Of a stretch of 23,039 nucleotides of DNA, positions 1 through 5,129 are shown in pieces. Each line of letters begins with the position of its first letter. Within the stretch, counting starts at the first letter, position 1. Position numbers and translations under genes: made by a program. This DNA comes from a virus. The notes beneath the pieces are model-generated. The model saw nothing but the letters and a program-made list of their open reading frames with translations, was not told the DNA's origin and searched no databases. Location of the stretch: positions 1-23,039 of IMG/VR virus record IMGVR_UViG_3300030090_000244, one strand, 5' to 3'.

Positions 1-210
1 TACTTTGAAAAACATCAAGTTTGCTGTTCCGTTCTCTATCTCGTCAAGTTGCTCTCTAGCATACTCTGGATAATTACCTGATAGATTTCCCTGTAATGTG
101 TTTAGATGATACTGACGATAGTTTTCTGTAATAGTATCAGCATAAGTTTGAGTCCAATCTGCAACTCTTGTTTCTAGTGTTGGATTTTGTACTGTTTCTG
201 AAAAGGTCAT
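1..210 (-). CDS. Hypothetical phage protein, C-terminus beyond window
   Basis: The frame is open from an ATG at 210 to the window edge, so only the first 70 residues are visible. The protein begins MTFSETVQNPTLETRVADW and is polar, rich in Gln, Asn, Tyr and Glu, with no membrane segment or signal peptide. No family was recognised. It is the first gene behind a CCAT-box promoter at about 211-275. It has no Shine-Dalgarno sequence; its leader ends AAACAAACAACT before the ATG, as in the other genes headed by this promoter class. Expression early or in mid-infection is inferred only from that promoter. Confidence 0.7.
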   Translation of the reverse strand, partial: MTFSETVQNPTLETRVADWTQTYADTITENYRQYHLNTLQGNLSGNYPEYAREQLDEIENGTANLMFFKV

Positions 211-275
211 AGTTGTTTGTTTCTTATACTATTATAATAGTATAATATTATTTAAAATGGTAGTAAAAGTGGACA
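211..275 (-). promoter_or_regulatory. CCAT-box promoter, copy 1
   Basis: On the minus strand TACCAT (262-257) is followed after 17 nt by TATTAT (239-234), which overlaps a TATAAT (236-231), and then by GTATAAGAAACAAACAAC running to the ATG at 210. The upstream flank ACTTTTAC is identical in copy 2. The -10 lies inside a 22-bp perfect palindrome (224-245). No TTGACA-like -35 is present. The start site is inferred to lie about 15-20 nt before the ATG. Confidence 0.6.
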
Positions 276-295
276 GTAATAATAGTGGCACAATG

Positions 296-523
296 TCACT
301 TGAAAGCGGTCAATTTGTGTGGTCTATTATCTCCATATTCAATATCAGTAATACACCATCCCATAGTATCACTAATTTTGTCTAGCAAGTGATCTTCATC
401 ATAAGCGAACCATACACCCAAAGTATTGAGTATAATGTCTCTTTGATCTTCCTCTGGAATAGTTCCCTGACTATCCTCGAAATCAAAATTAATTGATTCA
501 ACTAAGTAAGATTTTAATTTCAT
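296..523 (-). CDS. Hypothetical small acidic protein (75 aa)
   Basis: The start at 523 is chosen because it forms an ATGA overlap with the stop of the upstream gene and has GGGGAG about 12 nt upstream; an in-frame ATG at 544 would overlap that gene by 25 nt. The protein starts MKLKSYLVESINFDFEDS and has a Trp-rich middle (LGVWFAYDED, TMGWCITDIEYG). It resembles in style the short soluble proteins of T4-like cyanophages, but no function is known to me. It is the last gene of a three- or four-gene operon started at copy 2 of the CCAT-box promoter; the next promoter cassette begins about 20 nt after its stop. Confidence 0.75.
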   Translation of the reverse strand: MKLKSYLVESINFDFEDSQGTIPEEDQRDIILNTLGVWFAYDEDHLLDKISDTMGWCITDIEYGDNRPHKLTAFK

Positions 524-858
524 AGGTATTCGATCTCCCCACATTCTACTGCTTCCATGTATTCACAAAATTCATTATGTGCTTTTTCTCTATCTTCTTG
601 CCATTGATTCCAACATAGTCTCCTATTAATGTCTAGCAACTTGCCAAGGTCAACACCTTCCATATCTGTCCAGTTACTGACATAATCAAGTTGACTCTCA
701 TCATATCCACCTGACTTAAGACTAGGTGCTGATAGAAATTCAAAGGCAATATCAATAAAGAAATGCCTACCAAAATGTTCTGACTCAATAGTTTGCATAG
801 GTTTAAACTCTAGAGTATCATCCTCACATTTTGATTTAAAAATGTATGTACTTGTCAT
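520..858 (-). CDS. Hypothetical protein (112 aa)
   Basis: The ATG at 858 gives an ATGA overlap with the upstream stop and has GGGAGGA about 10 nt before it; the longer start at 876 has neither. The soluble acidic protein begins MTSTYIFKSKCEDDTLEF and ends in a charged, probably helical stretch (WNQWQEDREKAHNEFCEYME) with four cysteines in the whole chain but no spaced metal motif. No family was recognised. It is translationally coupled on both sides, which argues for co-expression with the genes at 296 and 855. Confidence 0.8.
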   Translation of the reverse strand: MTSTYIFKSKCEDDTLEFKPMQTIESEHFGRHFFIDIAFEFLSAPSLKSGGYDESQLDYVSNWTDMEGVDLGKLLDINRRLCWNQWQEDREKAHNEFCEYMEAVECGEIEYL

Positions 859-1052
859 TGTAATGAATCCTCCCATTGTTGTAATACAAAATTTTCTCTA
901 GCAATTTCTGCTTCCTGTAAAGTGTCAAAAGTCTCATGTACTGAACCAGTATCGTCAAATACTTCCCAGTTACCAACACCATTGAAACAGGGACGTATAT
1001 CCCATGAGTCATTGATGCCTTCAAAAATAAGTTCGTTTTGTAATGTACTCAT
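855..1052 (-). CDS. Hypothetical protein (65 aa)
   Basis: The ATG at 1052 is preceded by a strong AGGAGG site. The protein reads MSTLQNELIFEGINDSWDIR at its start and continues with short beta-type stretches (WEVFDDTGSVHETFDTLQEA) ending in a helix. This layout of a small strand-turn-strand plus a helix is seen in many phage accessory proteins, but I cannot name a family. Its Shine-Dalgarno overlaps the stop of the 57-residue gene upstream. Confidence 0.8.
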   Translation of the reverse strand: MSTLQNELIFEGINDSWDIRPCFNGVGNWEVFDDTGSVHETFDTLQEAEIARENFVLQQWEDSLQ

Positions 1053-1061
1053 TGTATCCTC

Positions 1062-1235
1062 CTATTGAAATTTTGGGTCTGGTTTTACAACATCACTTCC
1101 TGAGTTGCATACAAGATCAAGTAATGAATCGAAATCATCCTGATCTATATCTCCACCAACACCGAGGTCATTGAAGTAGGATAGCATTGCTACAAGAACT
1201 GCATCCTGTTTGTCGTTTAGAGTGTAAGTGTTCAT
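1062..1235 (-). CDS. Hypothetical acidic mini-protein (57 aa)
   Basis: This short frame runs from ATG at 1235 to TAG at 1062-1064 and encodes MNTYTLNDKQDAVLVAMLSY, then an acidic stretch with GVGGDIDQDDFDSLLDLV. It is supported by its position directly after promoter copy 2, by filling an otherwise empty 180-bp gap, and by its stop lying against the Shine-Dalgarno of the next gene. It lacks its own Shine-Dalgarno and has the A-rich leader AACAAAAAACCACT. The predicted fold is helical. Function unknown. Confidence 0.75.
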   Translation of the reverse strand: MNTYTLNDKQDAVLVAMLSYFNDLGVGGDIDQDDFDSLLDLVCNSGSDVVKPDPKFQ

Positions 1236-1246
1236 AGTGGTTTTTT

Positions 1247-1302
1247 GTTTCTATAGTACTATTGTAAAGGATGATAATACCAAATGGTAGTAAAAGTAGA
1301 CA
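1247..1302 (-). promoter_or_regulatory. CCAT-box promoter, copy 2
   Basis: Minus strand: ACTTTTAC, TACCAT (1289-1284), 17 nt, TACAAT (1266-1261), then AGTACTATAGAAACAAAAAA leading to the ATG at 1235. The segment from ACTTTTAC through CCATTT is identical to copy 1. There is no sigma70-type -35. It should drive the 57-, 65-, 112- and 75-residue genes. Confidence 0.65.
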
Positions 1303-1323
1303 CTTTACCAGGTGGCACACAAC

Positions 1324-1548
1324 CTATTTCGCATAATCGTCTAGTGTGATACCTTTTTCATAACAATACTGAATTAATATACTATGAATCTCATCAGGCA
1401 TAAAATCCCAATCTCCCTTATTTTTGAGATCATCAGCAAGTATATCAACTTGAACATCATCTAATAATGGATAGAATGATTTAATAATCTGAGTCAGGTT
1501 AAACTCTATAAAAGTATCCTGATTTGTAATTACAACTTTCCGTTTCAT
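1324..1548 (-). CDS. Hypothetical protein (74 aa)
   Basis: ATG at 1548 overlaps the upstream stop as ATGA. The protein starts MKRKVVITNQDTFIEFNLTQ and continues with helical segments (IIKSFYPLLDDVQVDILADD, then EIHSILIQYCYEKGITLDDY). It is soluble and has no recognised motif. It is the last gene of the operon initiated at promoter copy 3. A GTGTGCCACC sequence follows a few bases after its stop, one of several GTGCCAC/GTGGCAC sites that flank the promoter cassettes. Confidence 0.75.
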   Translation of the reverse strand: MKRKVVITNQDTFIEFNLTQIIKSFYPLLDDVQVDILADDLKNKGDWDFMPDEIHSILIQYCYEKGITLDDYAK

Positions 1549-1757
1549 AAAATTTCAAGTTCAGTATAATCGTGGCAAGTAATTCTCTTGCCATTGTTGT
1601 TAATCAGGATAGTAAAGTTTTCTGTTGGGATAAATCCCTTACGATCTTTATCTCCCTTGATATAGTTGATAAGTACCTGATAATCCTTACCTCTATATCT
1701 GACATTATCAGATACACCGATATATTCTGGTTTTTTATATCTTTGGATAAATGTCAT
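1545..1757 (-). CDS. Hypothetical basic protein (70 aa)
   Basis: ATG at 1757 is fused to the upstream stop (TAATG) and has AGGAGG about 10 nt upstream. Unlike its acidic neighbours it is basic: MTFIQRYKKPEYIGVSDNVR, then YRGKDYQVLINYIKGDKDRK. The pattern of alternating hydrophobic residues suggests a small beta-barrel (SH3- or OB-like), which would fit a nucleic-acid-associated protein, but this is a guess from composition and strand pattern only. Confidence 0.75.
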   Translation of the reverse strand: MTFIQRYKKPEYIGVSDNVRYRGKDYQVLINYIKGDKDRKGFIPTENFTILINNNGKRITCHDYTELEIL

Positions 1758-1954
1758 TAGTATTTTCCTCCTGTATTATTGATGTCAATAAAGAGATCAT
1801 CCTTATCTGGGTATGGATACTGATTAGCAATTACATCCTGTAATTGTGTGAGTTGATTCTCATCTAATAAGTTAAACATCACATCAATTATATCATGTGC
1901 TGTACCATTGTCTCCTTCTTCAACAATGTCATGAATGTCATTTAAAAAAGTCAT
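1757..1954 (-). CDS. Hypothetical acidic helical protein (65 aa)
   Basis: ATG at 1954 (TAATG with the upstream stop) follows a GAGGAG ribosome site. The sequence MTFLNDIHDIVEEGDNGTAH and the following helical stretch (IIDVMFNLLDENQLTQLQDV) are strongly acidic and probably all-helical. Family not recognised. It is coupled on both sides. Confidence 0.75.
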   Translation of the reverse strand: MTFLNDIHDIVEEGDNGTAHDIIDVMFNLLDENQLTQLQDVIANQYPYPDKDDLFIDINNTGGKY

Positions 1955-2211
1955 TAGTTAGTCTCCTCGAATGATTCTCTTAGTGGTTTTTTGAAAGGTG
2001 TTTTCATGTAATCTTGAATCTCATCAACTACTTCGCCAAAACTATCTTCCCAATAGTTTTCTGCTTCATCAAGAAATTCTGCATCTGACATTTTCTCATA
2101 GTATCTGTCAAGATCGTCCATAACATATTGAACTAAATCTTTTGTTGACATATTATCAACATATCTCTCAACTAAAAATGATTTTAGTTCATTAATGATT
2201 GCTTTGTCCAT
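1954..2211 (-). CDS. Hypothetical acidic helical protein (85 aa)
   Basis: Starts at ATG 2211 (TAATG coupling) with GGAGG about 10 nt upstream in the end of the preceding gene. The protein begins MDKAIINELKSFLVERYVDN and has the repeated acidic/aromatic pattern DLDRYYEKMSDAEFLDEAEN. Its ELKSFLVE segment recalls the KLKSYLVE start of the 75-residue product at 296-523; whether they are related cannot be decided by eye. Function unknown. Confidence 0.75.
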   Translation of the reverse strand: MDKAIINELKSFLVERYVDNMSTKDLVQYVMDDLDRYYEKMSDAEFLDEAENYWEDSFGEVVDEIQDYMKTPFKKPLRESFEETN

Positions 2212-2378
2212 TAGAAAAATCCTCCGTTGACTTCTGCGTCTTGAATGTTCTCAAAGACTTGTATCTGCTCATCAGATAACTCAAAATCCATATCTCTGAG
2301 TAGGTCATATAGTTTTACCATGTGGTATAACTGATCTCCAGTAAGGTTTACTGGTAATGTTTCTGGAATTAAGTTCAT
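2211..2378 (-). CDS. Hypothetical small protein (55 aa)
   Basis: This frame runs from ATG at 2378 to TAA at 2211-2213. It encodes MNLIPETLPVNLTGDQLYHM, then a helix (VKLYDLLRDMDFELSDEQIQ), ending NGGFF. Exact stop-start contact with the genes on both sides (TAATCATG upstream, TAATG downstream) and the Shine-Dalgarno of the next gene inside its 3' end support it as a real gene. No family recognised. Confidence 0.75.
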   Translation of the reverse strand: MNLIPETLPVNLTGDQLYHMVKLYDLLRDMDFELSDEQIQVFENIQDAEVNGGFF

Positions 2379-2380
2379 GA

Positions 2381-2626
2381 TTAGACCTCGTAAAAGAAAT
2401 CGTCCTCACCACCAAAAGGTGATGCTTCATACTCTGTATCTGCATCTATGTTCTGTTTTAGATTGTCATCATAGATGCGAATAGATAACTCTCCGTTATC
2501 TGCCATGCCTACCCATCCCTTACGATCGAGTGCATTGTCAATAATGTCATATATTTTTAGGACTTCTTCATCATTGAGAAATCCACATATATTCCAGTAT
2601 TTTTGAGTTGTTAAATGGTTTGGCAT
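2381..2626 (-). CDS. Hypothetical protein (81 aa)
   Basis: First gene after promoter copy 3. The ATG at 2626 lacks a Shine-Dalgarno and has the leader ACAAACAACCATT. The product starts MPNHLTTQKYWNICGFLNDE, followed by helix (EVLKIYDIIDNALDRKGW) and an acidic C-terminus ending EDDFFYEV. Soluble, unknown family. It is followed after 2 nt by the 55-residue gene. Confidence 0.75.
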   Translation of the reverse strand: MPNHLTTQKYWNICGFLNDEEVLKIYDIIDNALDRKGWVGMADNGELSIRIYDDNLKQNIDADTEYEASPFGGEDDFFYEV

Positions 2627-2635
2627 AATGGTTGT

Positions 2636-2694
2636 TTGTCTATAGTATTATTGTAATGGATGGATAATTAAAATGGAAGTCACTTTGTGCCACT
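2636..2694 (-). promoter_or_regulatory. CCAT-box promoter, copy 3
   Basis: Minus strand: AGTGGCACAAAGTGAC, TTCCAT (2678-2673), 17 nt, TACAAT (2655-2650), then AATACTATAGACAAACAACC to the ATG at 2626. Spacing and initial-transcribed sequence match copies 1, 2 and 4. It should drive the six genes from 2626 down to 1324. Confidence 0.65.
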
Positions 2695-2704
2695 AATAAA
2701 ATTG

Positions 2705-2929
2705 TCATGCGGTGTTCTCATTCCATACAAAATTTGTTATATCCTGTTGTCTAGCATCCGCCTGACCTGTATTCTCCTCTAAGAAAAATGTCCTATGGAA
2801 TACTTCATAATCAGCATAATCCCACTCGACTCCTTCAAAGTATGGGTCTTTAATCCATGCTTCAACTTCTTCTTTAGTTTTGAAGTCAATAGTGCCTGTG
2901 TTGTTTTCGTGAATTGTAATTCTGTACAT
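2705..2929 (-). CDS. Hypothetical acidic protein (74 aa)
   Basis: ATG at 2929 abuts the upstream TAA directly and has GGAGTGG as ribosome site. The protein opens with a short strand MYRITIHENNTGTIDF, then KTKEEVEAWIKDPYFEGVEW and an aromatic, acidic tail. The start resembles small single-domain proteins with a beta-alpha unit. No function assigned. It is the last gene of the promoter-copy-4 operon. Confidence 0.75.
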   Translation of the reverse strand: MYRITIHENNTGTIDFKTKEEVEAWIKDPYFEGVEWDYADYEVFHRTFFLEENTGQADARQQDITNFVWNENTA

Positions 2930-3139
2930 TTACCACTCCATAGTAGGTTGTTTGCTTTGTGCTTTTTCTATCTTAGCATAATGTTTATCAATAACACCTT
3001 CTAAGATTTCAAAAATGTCGTCAACTTCATTGCAAAGTTGTTCATCATCATTGCCTTGAACATATCCTTCAAGTACATAGAGAATAGTACTGATATGTCC
3101 CTCTGTAAGATTGACATTGTGTAATGTGTTTAATGACAT
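2930..3139 (-). CDS. Hypothetical acidic helical protein (69 aa)
   Basis: The ATG at 3139 (MSLNTLHNVNLTEGHISTIL) is preferred over an in-frame TTG at 3148 because it sits just after the upstream stop and has GGAG upstream. The rest is helical and acidic (VLEGYVQGNDDEQLCNEVDD). No recognised family. Its stop codon directly touches the next start. Confidence 0.7.
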   Translation of the reverse strand: MSLNTLHNVNLTEGHISTILYVLEGYVQGNDDEQLCNEVDDIFEILEGVIDKHYAKIEKAQSKQPTMEW

Positions 3140-3141
3140 GA

Positions 3142-3327
3142 CTACCAATCTCCGTTAGAGTCAGCAAAGACATCTTCATTCCAATGCTCTGTCTTGTCTA
3201 GGATACCGCAATGTCTCATAATGCCATCATAGATTTCCATCCCTGATCTTGACATTCTTCCTGCTGTGTAATCCCAACCTAATTCTGTTAGGTTGTCGAT
3301 AATAAAATTGAGTGATACTTTTTTCAT
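3142..3327 (-). CDS. Hypothetical protein (61 aa)
   Basis: ATG at 3327 follows the stop of the 52-residue gene by 2 nt (TAATCATG). The product MKKVSLNFIIDNLTELGWDY continues with TAGRMSRSGMEIYDGIMRHC. It has an unremarkable mixed composition and no motif I recognise. No clear Shine-Dalgarno, so translational coupling with the gene upstream is likely. Confidence 0.7.
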   Translation of the reverse strand: MKKVSLNFIIDNLTELGWDYTAGRMSRSGMEIYDGIMRHCGILDKTEHWNEDVFADSNGDW

Positions 3328-3329
3328 GA

Positions 3330-3488
3330 TTATTTGAAGTTGAGTGATTTAACTGGATTGTCTGTGCCTGTAAATGCTATCTGAAGAATAGTCTCTGCTA
3401 AGTCTCTCTGGTCAGTAGTCATTTTGAACTCATAATAATCGAAAGCATCTTTGATGAGATCATAAGATTGTCTGTCAAGTTTGGTCAT
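3330..3488 (-). CDS. Hypothetical small protein (52 aa)
   Basis: Short frame from ATG at 3488 to TAA at 3330-3332: MTKLDRQSYDLIKDAFDYYE, then FKMTTDQRDLAETILQIAFT. It is the first gene after promoter copy 4, with an A-rich leader (AAACCAAAAAATCAAC) and no Shine-Dalgarno. Probably two helices. The position directly behind the promoter and tight linkage to the next gene are the main support. Confidence 0.75.
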   Translation of the reverse strand: MTKLDRQSYDLIKDAFDYYEFKMTTDQRDLAETILQIAFTGTDNPVKSLNFK

Positions 3489-3500
3489 GTTGATTTTTTG

Positions 3501-3556
3501 GTTTCTATACTATTATAATAGTGTATGTTATACCACTATGGGGAAATAGTGTGCCA
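3501..3556 (-). promoter_or_regulatory. CCAT-box promoter, copy 4
   Basis: Minus strand: AGTGGCACACTATTT, CCCCAT (3543-3538), 17 nt, TATTAT (3520-3515, overlapping TATAAT 3517-3512), then AATAGTATAGAAACCAAAAA. A 14-bp perfect palindrome (3509-3522) is centred on the -10, as in copy 1. It drives the genes from 3488 down to 2705. Confidence 0.6.
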
Positions 3557-3576
3557 CTAAAATACCTGGCACACTA
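3547..3576. repeat. Perfect 10-bp inverted repeat at the helicase stop
   Basis: tagtgtgcca (3547-3556) and tggcacacta (3567-3576) are perfect complements separated by 10 nt. The right arm contains the TAG stop of the helicase gene. In minus-strand RNA it would form a hairpin just after translation ends, but there is no long U-tract, so it is either a weak terminator, an mRNA 3'-end stabiliser, or a protein-binding site for promoter copy 4. Confidence 0.7.
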
Positions 3577-4848
3577 GACATATGATAGAGGTGGGATGCC
3601 CTCTATAAAGATATAGTCAACTACATCCTGTATTCTCTTAGCAATTCTCTCAGAATACTTACCAGATAGAGGAACACACACCTTACCATAAGGTTTATGG
3701 TATAACTCAAATGCACCTACTGGAACTCTGCCCTCTGACATTGCTAGTCTGTCCTTAGGGTGTATCCTGATGACTCTACCAATAGTTTGTGCCATTTCGA
3801 TTGTAGGTAGATTTCTCAACATGATTGTATGAGTAAGACCTGCTACATTGATACCTTCAGATAATATAGAGTAATGGAATATGATAAACTTCTTGTTCTC
3901 ATCCTTACCATATTCTGTAAGAGTATTGAAAAACTCTTCTCTACCAACTTTCTGTCCATTGATGTTAGCACCATACTTAGAGGTAATATGTAATACCTCG
4001 AATCCCTGCATGTATAACCAAGCAAGTGTATCAGTTCTTGTAAGAATACCATAGATGTTAGCAGTTGATTGTCCTGCTACTAGAATCTTAGGATTGATGA
4101 CATTCATGTCCTCGATCATATCTTTTAGATTGTCAGCATCAACTTCAACAGCATTGTATCTGTCTCTTACTCTGTCTGTTTTAAATGGTATTACTTCGGG
4201 TGGTAATATAGAACCACCATCAATAAGTTCCTGTGCAGTTGTTTGCTCTAATACTGAACCATATACCTTACGATTGCACATCCCTCTAACTCCGTTTGCA
4301 CTCTTCTTACCTCTGGATACTTTAGGTGTAGCAGTAAAGAAAAACTTACGAGTTCTGGGTCTGTGTGATAGTTGCTCAATAGGAATAAAGAAGTTCTTAG
4401 CAGTTCCATTGTGTGCTTCATCAAAATAGATTGTATCAATTAAGATACCACTCTCTACCACTCTGTGTAATGAATGATATGTAGTGAAGATGATACGATT
4501 CTCTCCTGTCTGCATCACATTGTTTTGCCATCTAACAATATGATCTGTCTTAAGTGTACTATCGTAGATTGTCTCTCCACTATGTACATGTAAACACTCT
4601 ATTGAAAGATTATGCTTACCATCTAAGTTCTGCTCAAAAAATTCTGAACATAATTGATTTGCCAATAATATGCGAGGAGCAACAACAACAATAGTCTGGT
4701 CTGACTTGTTTGATAGTTCTCTGATTATATCAGCGATCATGACGAATGTTTTACCACCGCCAGTAGGAATAATAATTTGACCATGACCAGTAGTTGCCAT
4801 TGAGTTGTATGCTCTGGTCTGATGTGGTCTTAATAAATCTGAGAACAT
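3574..4848 (-). CDS. SF2 (DEAH-type) DNA helicase
   Basis: ATP-dependent nucleic-acid helicase/translocase of superfamily 2, probably acting on phage DNA in replication, recombination or repair. Visible motifs in order: RPHQTRA (7-13, Q-motif position), PTGGGKT (28-34, Walker A), VVVAPRILLANQ (54-65, motif Ia), FDEAHNG (142-148, Walker B), FFTATP (170-175, motif III), and QTIGRVIR (354-361, motif VI with arginine finger). At 424 residues it starts almost at the Q motif and so lacks the roughly 100-residue N-terminal domain of T4 UvsW; the closest general match is the COG1061/type III Res-like group. The ATG at 4848 has no Shine-Dalgarno and a short leader from the promoter at 4867-4897. It is transcribed alone, between a terminator and the inverted repeat at its stop. 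Exact biological role is inferred. Confidence 0.92.
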   Translation of the reverse strand: MFSDLLRPHQTRAYNSMATTGHGQIIIPTGGGKTFVMIADIIRELSNKSDQTIVVVAPRILLANQLCSEFFEQNLDGKHNLSIECLHVHSGETIYDSTLKTDHIVRWQNNVMQTGENRIIFTTYHSLHRVVESGILIDTIYFDEAHNGTAKNFFIPIEQLSHRPRTRKFFFTATPKVSRGKKSANGVRGMCNRKVYGSVLEQTTAQELIDGGSILPPEVIPFKTDRVRDRYNAVEVDADNLKDMIEDMNVINPKILVAGQSTANIYGILTRTDTLAWLYMQGFEVLHITSKYGANINGQKVGREEFFNTLTEYGKDENKKFIIFHYSILSEGINVAGLTHTIMLRNLPTIEMAQTIGRVIRIHPKDRLAMSEGRVPVGAFELYHKPYGKVCVPLSGKYSERIAKRIQDVVDYIFIEGIPPLSYV

Positions 4849-4866
4849 AATAAAATTAACTTGATT

Positions 4867-4897
4867 CCATTATAGCATAAAAAAATCCCCCTGTGTA
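4867..4897 (-). promoter_or_regulatory. Extended -10 promoter of the helicase, -35 inside terminator loop
   Basis: The extended -10 TGCTATAAT (4877-4869) is preceded, 17 nt from the TATAAT hexamer, by TACACA (4897-4892; 4 of 6 matches to TTGACA), which is exactly the loop of the terminator hairpin. TSS predicted near 4862, giving a leader of about 14 nt without a Shine-Dalgarno. The flanks ATGNTATAATGG are shared with the promoter at 7529-7558. Confidence 0.65.
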
Positions 4898-4904
4898 GGG
4901 GGAT
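4879..4904 (-). terminator. Rho-independent terminator of the methyltransferase operon
   Basis: Minus-strand RNA forms ATCCCCC (4904-4898), loop TACACA, GGGGGAT (4891-4885), followed by an uninterrupted run of Ts (4885-4879). A 7-bp stem with five G-C pairs and a 7-nt T-tract is a strong intrinsic terminator. It ends transcripts coming from 7509 through the two methyltransferases and the structured intergenic region. Confidence 0.88.
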
Positions 4905-5127
4905 GTAAACCACTTAACCAACTGTCCACTATGGAAACTACCACCTATAGAATAACCAGTTCTATAGACGAGAGGAAACAAAACTAGATCAAATACTTAA
5001 GTTCGACTTAAATGCGTGTTGCTGAGTGGTTTCAACTGCTAGTTGAATCTGCTTAGTCATCCTAATGACTTCACTTTAGGTATCCGCAACCTTGAAAGTT
5101 TTACATTGATCGGGTTTGTTTCCCCAC
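4905..5127 (-). ncRNA. Candidate structured non-coding RNA between methyltransferase and helicase
   Basis: This 225-nt stretch holds no convincing gene but is densely self-complementary. Pairings seen: GGAAACAAA (5123-5115) with TTTGTTTCC (4982-4974), 9 bp, enclosing GATC/GATC (5111-5108 with 4990-4987); GTTGC (5090-5086) with GCAAC (5022-5018), enclosing two hairpins, AGTCAT/ATGACT (5070-5055, 4-nt loop) and TTCAACT/AGTTGAA (5047-5031, 3-nt loop); TTAAGT/ACTTAA (5011-4997); and CTATAGAA/TTCTATAG (4967-4945, 7-nt loop). The RNA would end at the 4879-4904 terminator. An extended -10-like TGTTATATT (5140-5132) could start it at GTGGGG near 5127, but no -35 is visible, so it may instead be the 3' UTR of the methyltransferase mRNA. 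It does not match tRNA, tmRNA or riboswitch consensus that I can recall. Confidence 0.5.
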
Positions 5128-5129
5128 TA

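Noticed and set aside
4055-4429. 124-codon open frame on the plus strand inside the helicase gene
   Set aside because: It is exactly antisense to conserved helicase motifs, has no ribosome site or promoter, and every well-supported gene here is on the minus strand.
4905-5127. tRNA, tmRNA, group I intron or glutamine-riboswitch identity for the structured region
   Set aside because: The TTCGA-containing hairpin lacks a 7-nt T-loop with 5-bp stem and no acceptor stem or CCA is seen; no tmRNA tag frame, intron core elements or glnA-type consensus could be found by eye.
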